Source: Crocinitomicaceae bacterium (lineage in GTDB: Bacteria; Bacteroidota; Bacteroidia; Flavobacteriales_D; Crocinitomicaceae). From it: a DNA stretch of 64,000 nt. Below, one piece after another: positions 25,898 through 35,451 of this stretch. The DNA is taken from NCBI GenBank assembly GCA_029249445.1, contig JAQWHI010000006.1, positions 62,001 to 126,000 of the forward strand, read 5' to 3'. A program made the position numbers and the translations under genes. Below the pieces are notes generated by a model. That model ran no database searches, was not told the DNA's origin, and saw only the letters and a list, made by a program, of their open reading frames with translations. Every line of letters starts with the position of its first letter. Position 1 is the stretch's first letter.

Positions 25898-28330
25898 TTA
25901 TCGCAATTGCGCCCCAAGTTTACTTTCTAAAGAAGCTCTGATCTTATTCATTACAGCATCAACTTGCTTGTCCTTCAAAGTTTGATTTGTATCCTGAAAT
26001 TTGAAAGAAACAGCATATGATTTTTTACCTTCCTCAAGGTTTTTTCCCTCGTAAACATCAAAGAGCCCAACCTCTTTGAGGATATTTTTATCACAACTGC
26101 GTGCAATTGCCTCAATATCTGAAAAGAGAACCTTCGTGTCCAAAAGCAATGAGAAGTCACGGCGTACTGCAAATGTTTTGGGAAGTTCTGAAAATTTAAC
26201 TTTCGAAAACTGAAGACTCTTTATAACACCATCCCAATCCAAATCAGCAACAAATACATCATTTTTAATCCCAAAATGTTTTTTCATCGCATCTGAAACC
26301 CATCCAATTTCTCCTACTTTATTTTTTAAAACAAACAACTGTACACCATCCTGAAGCAAGGAGTTTTTTAATGGCTTTTCCGTCAACATCCTATTTAAAC
26401 CAAGACGGGTTAACACGGAGTGTGCCATCCCTTTGAGGGTGTAATATGAAAATGAATCTTTACTTGAATTCCAGCTCTCCTTCTCCTTATTTCCGCTTAG
26501 CGCTATGATTAATTTTCGGCTTTCCTCATAGCCAGAATCAAATTTATGATAGGTTTTTCCAAACTCGTAAAGCTTTAAATTCGGATTTTGTCGGTTCTGA
26601 TTGTGACCAATCGTTTCCAGGGTGTTAAAGATCATAGACTGTCGCATCACGTTAAGGTCTTGACTTAATGGATTTAACATTTCTACATTCCTCTGAGGAA
26701 GAACCGTCTCACCACCAAATTTTTCAGAATATTCAGATTTTGTAAGTGAATTATTCAATATTTCAAAACATCCTAAACCAACGAGTATTTCAGAAATAAC
26801 AGTTTGTACTTTTTCAACATCAGGCTTCGCGAATTGGGCAATCGATGTATTTAACTTCGACGGCATCGGAACATTATTGAACCCATAAATACGCAACACT
26901 TCCTCCACAACATCAGCTTCTCTTGTCACATCGACTCGGTATGCTGGAATTTCAAGAAGTAAATCATCTTTCTTATCTGACAGCACCTGAATATCGAGAT
27001 TTTGAAAAATAGTTAACATCATTTCTTTTGGCACAGTAGTGCCTATCAACCGATTACAACGATCAATATTGAACTCTACCCTTTTATTTTCGACTGGATT
27101 TGAATTCGTATCAACAATATCCATTGCTACTGTGCCTCCAGCAATTTCTTGTATAAGCAAAACCGCACGCTTTAATGCTATTTCAGTTAAATTCGGGTCC
27201 ACACCACGCTCAAATCGAAAAGATGCATCTGTATTTAACCCGTGCATTTTCGCAGTTTTTCGAATGGACACAGGATTAAAATATGCTGCCTCTAAAAAAA
27301 TATCTTTAGTGGAGTCACTGACACCCGAATTTGAACCTCCGAGAACACCAGCAATACATAGATTGGCTGTCCCATTTGTTATCATCAAGTTTGTTGCCGC
27401 CAACTTCCGCTCAACTCCATCCAATGTTGTAAATATATCGCCATCTCTGGCTGTTTGAACAACAATTTTTCCGCCCAATTTATCGGCATCAAAAGCGTGT
27501 AACGGTATTCCCAATTCATGCATTGTGAAATTGGTCACATCTACAACGGTATTAATTGGAGACAAACCAATTGCTCTCAAGCGTTTCTGCAACCAAGCAG
27601 GAGATGGTTCAACTCTGACTCCCTGCATTGATACCCCCATATATCTCGGGCACAAAGTGCTGTCCGTCACCTGAACATCTACAGGCAATGCGTTTGATGT
27701 TACCTTGAATTTATCAAGAGGTGGGAACTGAAGTATTTTGTTCGCATTTTCATGAACGTTCAAATACGTCATTAAATCACGCGCAACACCGATATGTCCC
27801 ATTGCATCAGATCGATTTGGTGTCAAACCAATTTCAATTTCAAAGTCATCTTCCAATTCAAAGAAATCAGCAGCAGGAGTTCCAACATTCGCCTTGTCAT
27901 CAAGAACTAAAATTCCATCATGCCCCTCACCCATTCCAAGTTCGTCTTCGGCGCACAACATACCTAAAGACTCAACGCCTCTTATTTTCGATTTTTTTAT
28001 CTTAAAATTCTCACCTGGACTCGGGTGCAACATGCAACCAACCGTTGCAACCATAACTTTTTGCCCAACTGCAACATTTGGAGCTCCACAAACAATTTGC
28101 AACGGTTCCTGTCCTAGAGATACTGTTGTCACATTCAAGCGATCAGCATCGGGATGCTTTTCACAAGACAAAACTTCTCCCACAAACACTCCTTTTAAAC
28201 CGCCTTTAACGGATTCAATTTTGTGAATTCCTTCTACCTCAAGTCCAGTATCAGTTAAAATCCTACCAATTTGAACCGGAGATAAATCCGTATCAACATA
28301 TTGTTTCAACCAATTGTATGAAATTTTCAT
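25898..28330 (-). CDS. pheT: Phenylalanine-tRNA ligase beta subunit
   Basis: This 810-residue protein has the full bacterial layout. The tRNA-binding OB domain lies at about 40-155 (GVFVGEVLSCEKHPDADRL). B3/B4 editing domains, the B5 domain and the catalytic-like core follow, with an FDX-ACB anticodon-binding domain at about 715-810. It pairs with PheS, encoded elsewhere, to charge tRNA-Phe. It is the first gene of a leftward pheT-bioD-bioA group and is divergent from a TonB-receptor gene. Confidence 0.97.
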   Translation of the reverse strand: MKISYNWLKQYVDTDLSPVQIGRILTDTGLEVEGIHKIESVKGGLKGVFVGEVLSCEKHPDADRLNVTTVSLGQEPLQIVCGAPNVAVGQKVMVATVGCMLHPSPGENFKIKKSKIRGVESLGMLCAEDELGMGEGHDGILVLDDKANVGTPAADFFELEDDFEIEIGLTPNRSDAMGHIGVARDLMTYLNVHENANKILQFPPLDKFKVTSNALPVDVQVTDSTLCPRYMGVSMQGVRVEPSPAWLQKRLRAIGLSPINTVVDVTNFTMHELGIPLHAFDADKLGGKIVVQTARDGDIFTTLDGVERKLAATNLMITNGTANLCIAGVLGGSNSGVSDSTKDIFLEAAYFNPVSIRKTAKMHGLNTDASFRFERGVDPNLTEIALKRAVLLIQEIAGGTVAMDIVDTNSNPVENKRVEFNIDRCNRLIGTTVPKEMMLTIFQNLDIQVLSDKKDDLLLEIPAYRVDVTREADVVEEVLRIYGFNNVPMPSKLNTSIAQFAKPDVEKVQTVISEILVGLGCFEILNNSLTKSEYSEKFGGETVLPQRNVEMLNPLSQDLNVMRQSMIFNTLETIGHNQNRQNPNLKLYEFGKTYHKFDSGYEESRKLIIALSGNKEKESWNSSKDSFSYYTLKGMAHSVLTRLGLNRMLTEKPLKNSLLQDGVQLFVLKNKVGEIGWVSDAMKKHFGIKNDVFVADLDWDGVIKSLQFSKVKFSELPKTFAVRRDFSLLLDTKVLFSDIEAIARSCDKNILKEVGLFDVYEGKNLEEGKKSYAVSFKFQDTNQTLKDKQVDAVMNKIRASLESKLGAQLR

Positions 28331-28473
28331 TTTGCCTCTTTCTTAATAAAGTACGAAAATAGTGAAATTGGATGATTCCTTACCCAACAAGGAGAATTGA
28401 AATTTCTGTTAATTCCAGCAAGAAGAATGATAAACTTGAATAAAATTATGACATTTGCACAAACAACTTGAAA

Positions 28474-30882
28474 ATGAGATTCCTTTCCTTGACCATCTTT
28501 CTCTTTGTAGCTAATACTAGTTTCACTCAAAGCATCTCCCAAACGTATACACTTAGCGGGTATGTAACGGACGCCAAAAGCGGTGAATCCATCTTCGGAG
28601 CTAAAGTATTCATTCCTTCAATAAAAAAGGGAGCACTCACAAATAACTATGGTTTTTATTCTCTTACCGTACCCAGTGGCAAGTATGTTGTAGAATTTAG
28701 GCTGTCAGGAGTACAGACAAAGAAAAAAGAAATTACATTGAATTCTGATGTGCGATACGATATGGAATTGGGCGAATCCATTCAAGATATTGATGAAATT
28801 AAAGTTGTGGCAAATGCAGATCAAAACACCAATAGTACTCAACTAGGAAGTCATGAATTGGACATCGATGAGATAAAAACTTTACCTGCATTCATGGGAG
28901 AAGTTGACATCATTAAAACAATTCAATTACTCCCTGGCGTATCATCTGCCGCAGAGGGAGGACAGGGGTTTTATGTTCGTGGAGGAGGACCAGATCAAAA
29001 TCTTGTACTTCTCGATGAAGCAGTGGTATACAATGCCGCTCACCTATTTGGATTCTTTTCAGTTTTCAATGCAGATGCGGTCAAGAATGTGAATCTTATA
29101 AAAGGTGGAATGCCCGCAAATTTCGGAGGTCGAATGTCTTCGGTTTTGGAGGTTAGTATGAATGAAGGTAACAATAAGAAATTTCTTGTGAAAGGAGGAA
29201 TTGGAGCGATATCATCTCGAATTACCGTTGAAGGTCCATTGAAAAAAAACAAAGGTTCATTTGTTTTGTCTGGAAGAAGAACTTATATCGATTTAATCAT
29301 GAAAGCGGCAATTTCTGATACCTCTCCATTTGCTGGATCAAGTTACTTTTTTTATGACATGAACCTCAAAATGAATTATAAATTAGGGGATAAAGACCGG
29401 TTATATCTATCGGGATACTATGGAAAAGACGAATTTAATTTTGGGAATATAGAAGATGGATTTTCTGTTGATATGCCATGGGGAAATGGCATCGCTGCAC
29501 TTCGATGGAATCATTTATTTTCCAGCAGACTGTTTATGAATGTTACTGGAACTTACACCAACTACCTCTTTAAATTTGGTTCAGCACAAGACCAATTTCG
29601 CTTCGAGTTAAATTCTGGTATTAGTGATTGGGGCGGGAAAGTCGACTTCTCTTACTATCCCAGCACACGTCACACACTCAAGTGGGGGCTCGATTATACA
29701 TTTCATACCTTTACTCCTATAAGTGTCTCTGCTGAATCCAATGATGTCGAATTCGACACCGGACTTGCTCAAAAGTTGATCAGCCACGAATCTGCGGCAT
29801 ACGTATTGGATGAATTTGATCTAAACGAGAAAATCAAGATTAATGCAGGTATTCGCTACAGCACTTTCCAGCACGTGGGGCCATTTACAAGATATTTCAA
29901 AGGTGATGGAATCAGCACACAAGACTCCACAAGAACATATGAAAAAGGCGACCTTATTCAATTTTACCATGGACTCGAGCCCCGAATTTCGGGTAGAATC
30001 AAACTCAATAAGAATAGCTCCATAAAGGCGGGGTACGCATACAACTATCAATATGTCCACTTAACATCACTCAGTGCAGTCTCACTCCCAACGGATGTAT
30101 GGTATCCAACCACCTCAAAAGCCAAACCTCAACAAGGCTGGCAAACATCATTGGGCTATTTTAAAAATTTCAATCAAAATATGTTTGAAACCTCCATTGA
30201 GTTTTACTATAAGGGATTGAAAAACTTGATTGAGTACAAAGAAGGGGCACTACCAAATGATAATGTAAATGATAATACAGACAATCTTTTGGTATTTGGA
30301 ACAGGATGGAGTTATGGAACAGAATTTTTTATTAAAAAGAAAAAAGGGAAATTCACAGGTTGGATTGGATATACCTGGAGTAAAACAGAACGGAAATTCC
30401 CAGACCTGAACAACGGAGTACCTTTTCCTGCAAAATACGATCGAAGACATGACCTCTCTGTAATTCTGAGCTACAAGTTAAATGAACGATGGGTATTCAG
30501 TTCCGCGTTCATATATGCTACAGGGAACACCCTTACATTGCCCTCAAGTTGGTATGTTCAAGATCAAGATTTACTCTTCAACTATGGCCCTCGAAACTCG
30601 ACGCGTATGGCTCCCTATCATCGATTAGATTTATCTGCTACATGGTACTCAAAAGCATACAAAGAACAAAAAAATCTCGAAACGGGCGAAACGATTAAAG
30701 TCAAGAAGAAAGTGCGAAGCAATTGGGCATTTTCGATATACAATGTGTACAATCGTGCAAACCCATATTTCTTGTATGTGGATAATGACGGAGACTTTTT
30801 CTCCGGAAATTTTGACATAAGTATTAAACAAGTTACATTGTTTCCGATCATCCCAAGTGTAACCTGGAATTTTGAATTATGA
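28474..30882 (+). CDS. TonB-dependent receptor with N-terminal carboxypeptidase-like domain
   Basis: This 802-residue outer-membrane transporter has a signal peptide at about 1-20 (SFTQS). A carboxypeptidase-regulatory-like beta domain lies at about 24-100 (YTLSGYVTDAKSGESIFGAKV). The plug domain at about 120-215 has LLPGVSSAAEGGQGFYVRGG and NAAHLFGFFSVFNADAV, and a barrel ends WNFEL. I use the ATG at 28474; the upstream TTG at 28468 adds only two residues. The ligand is unknown. It overlaps the DUF4249 lipoprotein gene, the usual partner in Bacteroidota. Confidence 0.93.
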   Translation: MRFLSLTIFLFVANTSFTQSISQTYTLSGYVTDAKSGESIFGAKVFIPSIKKGALTNNYGFYSLTVPSGKYVVEFRLSGVQTKKKEITLNSDVRYDMELGESIQDIDEIKVVANADQNTNSTQLGSHELDIDEIKTLPAFMGEVDIIKTIQLLPGVSSAAEGGQGFYVRGGGPDQNLVLLDEAVVYNAAHLFGFFSVFNADAVKNVNLIKGGMPANFGGRMSSVLEVSMNEGNNKKFLVKGGIGAISSRITVEGPLKKNKGSFVLSGRRTYIDLIMKAAISDTSPFAGSSYFFYDMNLKMNYKLGDKDRLYLSGYYGKDEFNFGNIEDGFSVDMPWGNGIAALRWNHLFSSRLFMNVTGTYTNYLFKFGSAQDQFRFELNSGISDWGGKVDFSYYPSTRHTLKWGLDYTFHTFTPISVSAESNDVEFDTGLAQKLISHESAAYVLDEFDLNEKIKINAGIRYSTFQHVGPFTRYFKGDGISTQDSTRTYEKGDLIQFYHGLEPRISGRIKLNKNSSIKAGYAYNYQYVHLTSLSAVSLPTDVWYPTTSKAKPQQGWQTSLGYFKNFNQNMFETSIEFYYKGLKNLIEYKEGALPNDNVNDNTDNLLVFGTGWSYGTEFFIKKKKGKFTGWIGYTWSKTERKFPDLNNGVPFPAKYDRRHDLSVILSYKLNERWVFSSAFIYATGNTLTLPSSWYVQDQDLLFNYGPRNSTRMAPYHRLDLSATWYSKAYKEQKNLETGETIKVKKKVRSNWAFSIYNVYNRANPYFLYVDNDGDFFSGNFDISIKQVTLFPIIPSVTWNFEL

Positions 30883-31817
30883 TGAAACACCTACTCTATA
30901 TATTGTTGTTTGCTTTGCTCGCTTTAAGCTGTACAAAAGAGGTCATCATTGAGGTGCCTGGATACGAAGAGGCCCTTGTTATTGACGGAAGAATTGAAAC
31001 AGGTCAGCCACCTATTGTTTTGCTATCCTCATCAAGAGAAGTATATGCACCAACAGACCTGGATGCGTATTTGCAAAGCAATATATCTGGTGCAACTGTA
31101 ACCGTTTCAGACGGTACAAACAGTATTGTATTGGATGAAATTTGCTCGGACAACCTACCGCCAGGAACTGAAGAGCTTGCAGCAAGTATGCTTGGAATTT
31201 CAATCGATCAATTAGAAAATTTTACCATTTGCGCATACACTTCCCTCAATAACGCAATATTCGGACAGGTAGGTAAAGATTATTACTTGACTGTTGAATA
31301 CGGTGGTTCAACCTATTCTGGAACCACACGGATTATGAATCCTACTCCATTGGACATTAGTTTTTGGCAGTCGGAACCGGACACGCCCAATCATGGCTAC
31401 TCTTGGGCAACACTCTCTGACCCCGCAGATCAATTTGATGCCTATTTCTGGGAAATAAAACGCTTAAATGGAGCAGCATCCGATGATAACTTTACACCCA
31501 CGTTTAATCCGGTATTCAATGATGAATTTTTTGACGGATTAACCTTTGACTTCTGGTACGAAAACCCGAATGCTTTTGGCCCTGAAACTCCCTCAAATTT
31601 TGCAGGAATGTATCCATTGGGGGACACCGTGTTAATCAAATTTTCAAAATTAGACCCTTCTGTTTTTGAATTCTTTGAAAAGAAATATGTTCAAGTTCAA
31701 ACAGCTGGTAATCCATTCGCAACACCCACAAACATCCCAACCAATTTGAGCAATGGAGCATTAGGCATTTGGGCTGGTTTCTCGCCGTCATACGATACAC
31801 TCATTTGCCTCCCCTAA
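30879..31817 (+). CDS. DUF4249 lipoprotein, partner of the TonB receptor
   Basis: This 312-residue protein has a lipoprotein signal peptide (LLFALLALSC, lipobox Cys19) and the start of the mature DUF4249 domain (ALVIDGRIETGQPPIVLLSSSREVY, ISGATVTVSDGTNSIVL). The family is a beta-rich outer-membrane-associated lipoprotein found next to TonB receptors and is thought to help capture ligand. The ATG overlaps the receptor stop by 4 bases. A second ATG is at 30882. No substrate clue is visible. Confidence 0.9.
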   Translation: MMKHLLYILLFALLALSCTKEVIIEVPGYEEALVIDGRIETGQPPIVLLSSSREVYAPTDLDAYLQSNISGATVTVSDGTNSIVLDEICSDNLPPGTEELAASMLGISIDQLENFTICAYTSLNNAIFGQVGKDYYLTVEYGGSTYSGTTRIMNPTPLDISFWQSEPDTPNHGYSWATLSDPADQFDAYFWEIKRLNGAASDDNFTPTFNPVFNDEFFDGLTFDFWYENPNAFGPETPSNFAGMYPLGDTVLIKFSKLDPSVFEFFEKKYVQVQTAGNPFATPTNIPTNLSNGALGIWAGFSPSYDTLICLP

Positions 31818-31840
31818 CGAATACGAAAAATGTTCAAGAT

Positions 31841-32326
31841 ATGATTCGATTTATTGCCATCTCTCTCTTGCTTTGTTCAAGTGCATTTGGACAAAAAGAC
31901 ATTGATTCTTTACTTCAGAAATTTAAATCACAGACTCCACTAATCAGCGTTTCTCGTGCATTGGAAAAAATAAATGATCCTCTAGTTATCTTCTTGGATG
32001 CACGCGAAACCGAAGAATATACGACAAGTCATGTTCGCGGAGCAATACATATTGGATACGCTCAATTTACAATTGATAAAGTCAGCACACTGCCAAAACA
32101 CTCGGAACTTATCGTTTATTGCAGTATTGGCTACCGAAGTGATGTGATCGCACAAAAATTAAAAAAAGCAGGATTCACTAATGTAAGTAATTTACGTGGT
32201 GGTATCTTTACTTGGTCAAATGAAGAGTATCCCCTTTTTAATGGTAAGCATGAACAAACTACGATGATCCATGGCTACTCCAAACAATGGTCTGAATATA
32301 TCAAAAAGGGAACTGTTATTTTTTAG
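31841..32326 (+). CDS. Exported rhodanese-like protein
   Basis: This 161-residue protein has a signal peptide (about 1-18, CSSAFGQ) and one rhodanese domain (about 40-140). The domain has LDARETEEYTTSHVRGAIHI and the active-site loop YCSIGYRSD, with a persulfide-forming Cys. I start at the ATG at 31841; the longer frame from 31769 overlaps the DUF4249 gene by 49 bases and lacks a signal peptide. A periplasmic sulfur-transfer role is inferred. The following DUF2064 gene begins 2 bases after the stop. Confidence 0.85.
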   Translation: MIRFIAISLLLCSSAFGQKDIDSLLQKFKSQTPLISVSRALEKINDPLVIFLDARETEEYTTSHVRGAIHIGYAQFTIDKVSTLPKHSELIVYCSIGYRSDVIAQKLKKAGFTNVSNLRGGIFTWSNEEYPLFNGKHEQTTMIHGYSKQWSEYIKKGTVIF

Positions 32327-32328
32327 CA

Positions 32329-32970
32329 ATGAAAAACTTACTTATCATTTTCGTAAAGAATGCGGTGAAAGGAAATGTAAAAACACGACTCGCGAATCGA
32401 ATTGGGGACTCCGAAGCACTCTCTGTTTACAAGGAACTACTCCGAATTACAGAAATTCAGACCCTCCAGTTAGACAACTGTGATATTCATGTTTATTTTT
32501 CAAACGAAATAGACAACTCCATTTGGCCGAATTGCAAAAAGTTTATTCAAGAAGGAGGAAGTTTAGGAGAGCGAATGAAGATTGCTTTTAAAAACTCATT
32601 CAAAAATGGATACCAATCGGTAATCGGTATCGGTTCAGATTTACCAGACTTAAACAGTGACATCATAGCTCAAGGCTTTCTCGCATTGCAATCCCAAGAA
32701 ACGGTGTTTGGACCTTCAGAAGATGGAGGGTACTATCTACTCGGAATGAATACACTGGTATCATGTATCTTTGAAAATAAAGCATGGAGTACAGCATTCT
32801 TGTTAAATGATACAATTCGTGAACTGGAGGCCAAAAATATCTCGTCCAAACAGCTACGGCAACTCAACGACATCGATACCTTTGAGGATTTTGAGAGAAG
32901 TTCGATCTTTCATTTGTTCCCAAACATTAGTAAACGAAAGACGGATAAAAAAGACAAAGAAACAATCTAG
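32329..32970 (+). CDS. DUF2064 (TIGR04282-type) nucleotidyl/glycosyltransferase-like protein
   Basis: This 213-residue GT-A fold protein carries the family signatures IIFVKNAVKGNVKTRLA at the start, IGIGSDLPDLNSDII with the metal-binding Asp, and FGPSEDGGYYLLGM. Members are annotated as arsenosugar-associated glycosyltransferases, but most have no tested substrate. It is tightly coupled to the rhodanese gene (2-base gap). The 3' end overlaps the converging hldD gene by 4 bases. Confidence 0.85.
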   Translation: MKNLLIIFVKNAVKGNVKTRLANRIGDSEALSVYKELLRITEIQTLQLDNCDIHVYFSNEIDNSIWPNCKKFIQEGGSLGERMKIAFKNSFKNGYQSVIGIGSDLPDLNSDIIAQGFLALQSQETVFGPSEDGGYYLLGMNTLVSCIFENKAWSTAFLLNDTIRELEAKNISSKQLRQLNDIDTFEDFERSSIFHLFPNISKRKTDKKDKETI

Positions 32971-33932
32971 TAATATTTCTGTCCAATCAAATGATTTTTA
33001 ACATAATCTGCCACACCGTCTTCAAGACTTGTAAAACCTTTATCGTAACCTGAATCTATCAGTTTTTGCATATTGGCTTCGGTATAGTACTGATATTTAT
33101 CACGAATATCCTCAGGAGTGTCAATAAATGAAATATTTTGCTCAACCTCCATTGATTTGAAGGTATTCTTCGCTAGATCCAAGAACGTCCTCGCAACACC
33201 TGAACCTAAATTATAAATTCCAGAATCTGGACGAGACTCCATCAAATAAGTACAAACTTCAACCACATCTTTAACGTAGACAAAATCACGTAATTGCTCT
33301 CCATCTGAATAGTCGACGTTATGTGATCTAAATAATTTCATACCGCCTGTCTTTCCAATTTGGCCAAATGCGTGAAAAATTACGGATGCCATTCTTCCTT
33401 TATGAAACTCATTTGGTCCATATACATTGAAAAACTTTAACCCTGCCCAAAATGGAGGGAACACTTTTTGTTGAAGCACCCAAAGGTCAAAGTCATTTTT
33501 TGAATCTCCGTATGGGTTCAAAGGAGTTAATTTTGGAATAACATTGTGGTCGTCCTTGTAACCATGCTCACCCAAACCATATGTAGCTGCAGAACTCGCA
33601 TATACTAGTGGGATACTGAAATTTACGCAGGCATTCCAAACTTCTTTCGAAAAATTCAAATTTAGCTTATTAAAAACTTCAACATCAAACTCAGTTGTGT
33701 CTGTTCTTGCTCCGATATGATAAATGAAATCCACTTCTTGTCCAAAGTCATTGAGCCATTTAATGAAGCCATCACGTCCTACTTTAGCCAAAATCGTCTT
33801 GCCTTCAAGGTTTTTATCTTTTTCTTTTTTCGAGAAATCGTCAACGACGACAATATTCAAATGACCTGCCTGATTCAAACGACTCACAAGACAGCTTCCA
33901 ATAAATCCTGCTGCTCCGGTAACTACTATCAT
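32967..33932 (-). CDS. hldD: ADP-glyceromanno-heptose 6-epimerase
   Basis: This 321-residue short-chain dehydrogenase makes ADP-L-glycero-D-manno-heptose for the LPS core. It has VTGAAGFIGSCLV at the N-terminus, HIGARTDTTE, the catalytic YGDSK motif, KFFNVYGPNEFHKGRMASV and GEQLRDFVYVKD, all diagnostic of HldD. It lies 11 bases after the deoxynucleoside kinase stop, as the last gene of a four-gene leftward cluster. Together with waaA it implies an LPS core containing heptose and Kdo. Confidence 0.95.
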   Translation of the reverse strand: MIVVTGAAGFIGSCLVSRLNQAGHLNIVVVDDFSKKEKDKNLEGKTILAKVGRDGFIKWLNDFGQEVDFIYHIGARTDTTEFDVEVFNKLNLNFSKEVWNACVNFSIPLVYASSAATYGLGEHGYKDDHNVIPKLTPLNPYGDSKNDFDLWVLQQKVFPPFWAGLKFFNVYGPNEFHKGRMASVIFHAFGQIGKTGGMKLFRSHNVDYSDGEQLRDFVYVKDVVEVCTYLMESRPDSGIYNLGSGVARTFLDLAKNTFKSMEVEQNISFIDTPEDIRDKYQYYTEANMQKLIDSGYDKGFTSLEDGVADYVKNHLIGQKYY

Positions 33933-33943
33933 ACCTAACCGTG

Positions 33944-34558
33944 TTAGAATAAACCATTAATTTCTGCATCAATCGCATTGATGATTTTTCCTAAATCTTC
34001 CTGATTTTCGGGGAAGTTGTTGTTGTCCACATCAATGATCAATAATTTTCCTTTATCATAAGTTGAAATCCAGGCTTCGTATCGCTCATTCAATCGCTTC
34101 AGGTAGTCAAGACGAATACTTTCTTCATAATCACGACCACGTTGTTGAATTTGATTTACAAGAGTAGGAACACTTGCCCGCAAATAAATCAAAAGATCAG
34201 GAGACGATACAAATGAATCCATCAAGTTGAAGAGTGAGAAATAATTCTCAAAATCTCTTGTCGTCATCAAACCCATTGAATGCAAATTCGGGGCAAAAAT
34301 AAACGCATCTTCATAAATCGTGCGATCTTGAATGACTGTCTTGTCCGTTTTTTGAATTTCTTGCACTTGGGTGAACCGACTGTTCAAATAATAAATTTGC
34401 AGATTAAACGACCAACGCTGCATGTCCTCATAAAAATCGTTTAAATAAGGATTCTGTTCTACGTCTTCGAAGTGCGTTTCCCAACCGAAATGTTTAGCTA
34501 ATTCTGTTGTTAAAGTAGTTTTTCCCGATCCGATATTTCCTGCTATAGCGATGTGCAT
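33944..34558 (-). CDS. Deoxynucleoside kinase (deoxyadenosine/deoxyguanosine kinase type)
   Basis: This 204-residue P-loop kinase has GNIGSGKTTL at residues 7-16, the DRTIYEDAFIFA segment with the conserved ERS/DRS-like motif, and YLRASVPTLVNQIQQRGRDYE, a lid with several Arg. It phosphorylates salvaged deoxynucleosides; base preference is not visible. It sits 55 bases downstream of a secreted protein of unknown function and 11 bases upstream of hldD. Confidence 0.92.
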   Translation of the reverse strand: MHIAIAGNIGSGKTTLTTELAKHFGWETHFEDVEQNPYLNDFYEDMQRWSFNLQIYYLNSRFTQVQEIQKTDKTVIQDRTIYEDAFIFAPNLHSMGLMTTRDFENYFSLFNLMDSFVSSPDLLIYLRASVPTLVNQIQQRGRDYEESIRLDYLKRLNERYEAWISTYDKGKLLIIDVDNNNFPENQEDLGKIINAIDAEINGLF

Positions 34559-34613
34559 TGTTGAGTCATTTTATGACTGACTAAATTACAATATTTGATG
34601 AAAGAAGCAAACA

Positions 34614-35444
34614 CTATTTTGTCAACTCGAGTCTGAACTTATGAACAAATCCCAAAGTTCTGAAAAAGAAGTGACCGTTGAAGTATTTAAATTCGCTTAT
34701 ACCGTCCTGAGGAAGAGGGACTACCTTATTCGTGTCGTTCGTTAAAGAGCAAATAAAAAGTTTAGAATCTGTAAGTACGATAATAGCTTCAAAAAAAGCG
34801 TCTACACCTTTAGCGCCATCAAACTCACGATATTCAATGAGGGAACCATACAAGTCAAAAATATAAACACCCTTACCCTCTTTCAACAAATACAAGCGAC
34901 TGCTTCTTTCAAGAATCTGGGAAACAGAATCAATTCCGACAATACCCTTAAGATTAGCAACCATTTGATTTTGACTCTGCCCATTGTCTCGTGTAGATAA
35001 CAAAAGTAGAGTCGAATTAATATCATCAAACACCCAAACCATTTCCTGTCGATCTGAAGATGAAATTAATTTAGCATTTATTACCTCCTGATCGGACAGT
35101 TCTATGCAATCGTCATAAGGAGTCAAAGTATTGTCCAGATAACATAATGTTTGCTGCTCCTCGGAGAAATGAATCAACTTCATTGCATTAATAGGAATCA
35201 AATCCTCCATTTTTCCGAGCGACTTGATACTTTGACTGAACTTTAAAACTCCGGAGGTATCATATTTATTAATGACTCCTTTGTCTGACACATAAACATT
35301 TTCCAACCTGTCGATTGTCCAAACCTCTTCTTCATCCAGCGGGTAGGTTCGCAACTCTACCCATTCAAAAAGAGCCGTGTCTTGAGAAAAAAGAACTCCT
35401 GAAAACAGAAGGCAAAGAAATAATATTGGTACTTTAATATTCAT
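34614..35444 (-). CDS. Exported protein of unknown function, propeller-like
   Basis: This 276-residue protein has a signal peptide at about 1-20 (LLFSGVLFSQ). The mature part is a chain of short beta repeats with spacings like a six-bladed propeller (VYVSDKGVINKYDTSG, KLIHFSEEQQTLCYLD, VWVFDDINSTLLLLS, RLYLLKEGKGVYIFDLYG, IIVLTDSKLFICSL). I recognise no named family. Its start is 7 bases after the GH3 stop, so the two are co-transcribed. Confidence 0.7.
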   Translation of the reverse strand: MNIKVPILFLCLLFSGVLFSQDTALFEWVELRTYPLDEEEVWTIDRLENVYVSDKGVINKYDTSGVLKFSQSIKSLGKMEDLIPINAMKLIHFSEEQQTLCYLDNTLTPYDDCIELSDQEVINAKLISSSDRQEMVWVFDDINSTLLLLSTRDNGQSQNQMVANLKGIVGIDSVSQILERSSRLYLLKEGKGVYIFDLYGSLIEYREFDGAKGVDAFFEAIIVLTDSKLFICSLTNDTNKVVPLPQDGISEFKYFNGHFFFRTLGFVHKFRLELTK

Positions 35445-35451
35445 CCTGTAC

